Below are positions 62,301-64,000 of a stretch of DNA of 64,000 nucleotides, in pieces. Position numbers and translations under genes: made by a program. Position 1 is the first letter of the stretch, and each line of letters opens with the position of its first letter. The notes under the pieces are model-generated. The model ran no database searches. It was not told the DNA's origin and worked only from the letters and a program-made list of their open reading frames with translations. Origin of the DNA: Hysterangium stoloniferum (lineage: Eukaryota; Basidiomycota; Agaricomycetes; Hysterangiales; Hysterangiaceae); NCBI GenBank assembly GCA_015178975.1, contig WHVD01000215.1:1-64000 (forward strand). The letters run 5' to 3'.

Positions 62301-63239
62301 ATTTGGCAAGTGAATTATTTCCGATTTATACCTAGCTGCTCTGAGTTGTTTGTGTTGAATTTTTGGGGATTGCGAACAAGATGGACAGGTAACCGGCTAT
62401 GGTATTACCGGTGATAGGTATATAATCTAGCACTGTCCCTTACGTTCCCGTGTACCCAACTCAAGCCAAATGTGTGAATCGTAAAAAGTCAACAGTTTGT
62501 GTTCCTTTATATTTGTACGAACAGTCTAGGCAAGGCTCGTCGACTACTTATTCCTGTCATCCTCATCCAAAGGGGTGTCAGAACGCGAAAAAAAGACATC
62601 ACGTTATAAGCCTCTTCTTTCCATATTAAGCCAGGCTCCGTCCAAATTAAGCAAGTTTTCGTGTCATGGGTCGTCACGTTTGTCACAAATGTCACGGTGA
62701 CGCTGGCAATCAGCCCGATTCGGAACATACATATACATATCTATGGTTCAATAGGTGTAAGAGGATATTAGACCATTTTATGTATTTCCTGCATAACAAA
62801 CTATGAGGATAATTTAGTAAATCGAGTAATTTAGCAGGTTTTAAGCATTCCTAAATTGATTGTCGTATCTTCCTTGCCTGATTGTAACTCGTGTGTGGTT
62901 GTATTCCATACCGCGTGCTGACTAAGCTGAAAGGTCCCTGTCCTGCCAAACCTAATATAGTTTCCCACTCGGACACCGGGCATAACTGGCTTCTTGGGAT
63001 AATTAATCTACATCTTCATATGAGCAAATTTCATATTTTTCTACCTCATTATTCAAGTCGCAGGTGTGGGTTGCAACTCGACTGTGACGTGCGGCTTTAT
63101 CCACTCAGAACTGTTTACATGAAATCTTACGGTCCTGAGTGCTGTACCTTCTTCACGTGCCATTTCAAATGATATCACTAAGCCCATAGCTTGCGTGACC
63201 GTGCACCAGTGACGCTCAGGCTTCTTCATCTTCACCGCA
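59395..63239. other. Large intergenic region, no gene recognised
   Basis: About 3.8 kb without a supported gene. Frames are short and unsupported. At about 60,703-60,716 the sequence TCAACACCACCTTAA resembles the internal/LTR junction of the copia element at 26,615-26,628, so a copia scrap may be present. Near 60,820-61,000 is a C/T-rich stretch. CpG content is normal. Confidence 0.4.
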
Positions 63240-64000
63240 ATGATAAGTCCCCTCAATGTCGCTCACCGCGGCAGTCCCTTTCGAACTGCCCCTGTCCACT
63301 ACCATGCACCCCCATTGGTAAATGCCTCCCTCGCTTTCTCCGTCATATTCATTGTCGCCGCACTTATCCAACTTGGCTTCATCACCTTTTCCGTCGTTCG
63401 CACGAAACCATTCCGGCTCATTGCGCCTGTTATCGCCACCGCTGCAGCCCTCATAGTGTCCATTGTTGGGTATGCGCTCAACGTCACAAGTATCGTGGTG
63501 CTATACACCGACAATCGATTTGGTTTTGCGAGGATCACGGCGTTAGGGTGGATCAGGCTGCAGGTAGCGACAACACTGTTCGAGGAGTGGCCCGAGTTCC
63601 TGCTCCTTGCCGCAGTGGTATTTTTCCTTCGACATAGATACCTCGCCTACTCCGATAGATATGTGGCGGCACGACGCGCCCACACCATCCCAATTTTAGC
63701 CCTTCTGGGACTTTTCACGATATTCCTCGTGTTTTTCCCGATCATCTTCAACGTGTTGTGGGTGAAGCTGGAGACAACGCTATTTTTCTCCTTTAGAGCC
63801 CTGAGGCATGCCGAAAACGTGTATCTGGATGTATATTATGTCTATGTCGGGTCGTATATTCTCGCATCCATCTTCGTCTGCATATTGTGTTTTATTGTCA
63901 AAAAAACTACCTCTCCCGATCCGGTAAGAGCTCTGTATCACTCTTACTGGAACAGTTTAATATTTTCTCCACTCAAAATGTATAGATATTGAAGATCCTC
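63240..64000 (+). CDS. Multi-pass membrane protein, 3' end outside window
   Basis: The first exon encodes about 235 residues with at least five strongly hydrophobic segments (ASLAFSVIFIVAALIQL; APVIATAAALIVSIVGYAL; WPEFLLLAAVVFFL; IPILALLGLFTIFLVFF; YILASIFVCILCFIV) and short charged loops. A likely donor follows KKTTSPDP (about 63,921), and the gene continues past the edge. ATG 63240 is the first in frame. I do not recognise the family; topology resembles the many uncharacterised fungal seven-helix membrane proteins. No function is assigned. Confidence 0.7.

Noticed and set aside
1-64000. tRNA, rRNA or telomeric repeats
   Set aside because: No convincing cloverleaf with a TTCGA arm, no rRNA segment and no TTAGGG array was found by eye.

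Overview
The window looks like a scaffold piece from a basidiomycete fungus, most probably an Agaricomycete. The genes are intron-rich with introns of about 50-70 bp. Housekeeping proteins are of fungal type (PMT2, FUR1, GRC3, URB1, TSR2). There are two fungal NLR-like receptors (esterase/NB-ARC/TPR and C2-like/NACHT/WD40), and Ty3/gypsy and Ty1/copia fossils lie between the gene blocks. All calls come from reading translations by eye; no search was run.

Layout. 1-5061: a Ty3/gypsy retroelement on the minus strand, running off the left edge, with one LTR at 4241-5061. 5130-11009: a CpG-poor stretch with an LTR of a second family (5557-~6065), then an NLR-like gene on the minus strand. It has a SesB-type esterase, an NB-ARC and about 14 nearly identical 42-residue TPRs, and carries two in-frame stops. 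12444-25407: a housekeeping block of EMG1(-), SCO1(+), a 753-bp fold-back element, ISA2(-), CCT2(+), PMT2(+) and an FAD monooxygenase(-). 26584-29689: a broken copia element. 31060-41629: a ribosome-biogenesis block of GRC3(-), TSR2(+) and URB1(-). 42300-44220: copia remnants and a tandem duplication. ~44220-49714: a C2-like/NACHT/WD40 receptor(+) with 16 WD repeats. 49715-56790: an old, CpG-poor graveyard of LTRs, one of which contains about 55 copies of an octamer. 58103-59394: FUR1(+). 59395-63239: no gene recognised. 63240-end: a membrane protein cut by the window edge.

How the parts relate. GRC3, TSR2 and URB1 (and EMG1 20 kb away) all act in ribosome assembly; GRC3 and TSR2 share a 40-bp divergent spacer. 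SCO1 and ISA2 are mitochondrial metallo-assembly factors. The two NLR-like genes are the accessory part. Each sits beside old LTRs of the same two families, each has a highly homogenised repeat array with signs of block duplication, and each array lies in CpG-poor DNA. The CpG-poor state starts abruptly inside the first NLR gene. The best candidate for something new is this coupling of repeat-array homogenisation, CpG loss and receptor decay. A second is the octamer array that grew inside an LTR.
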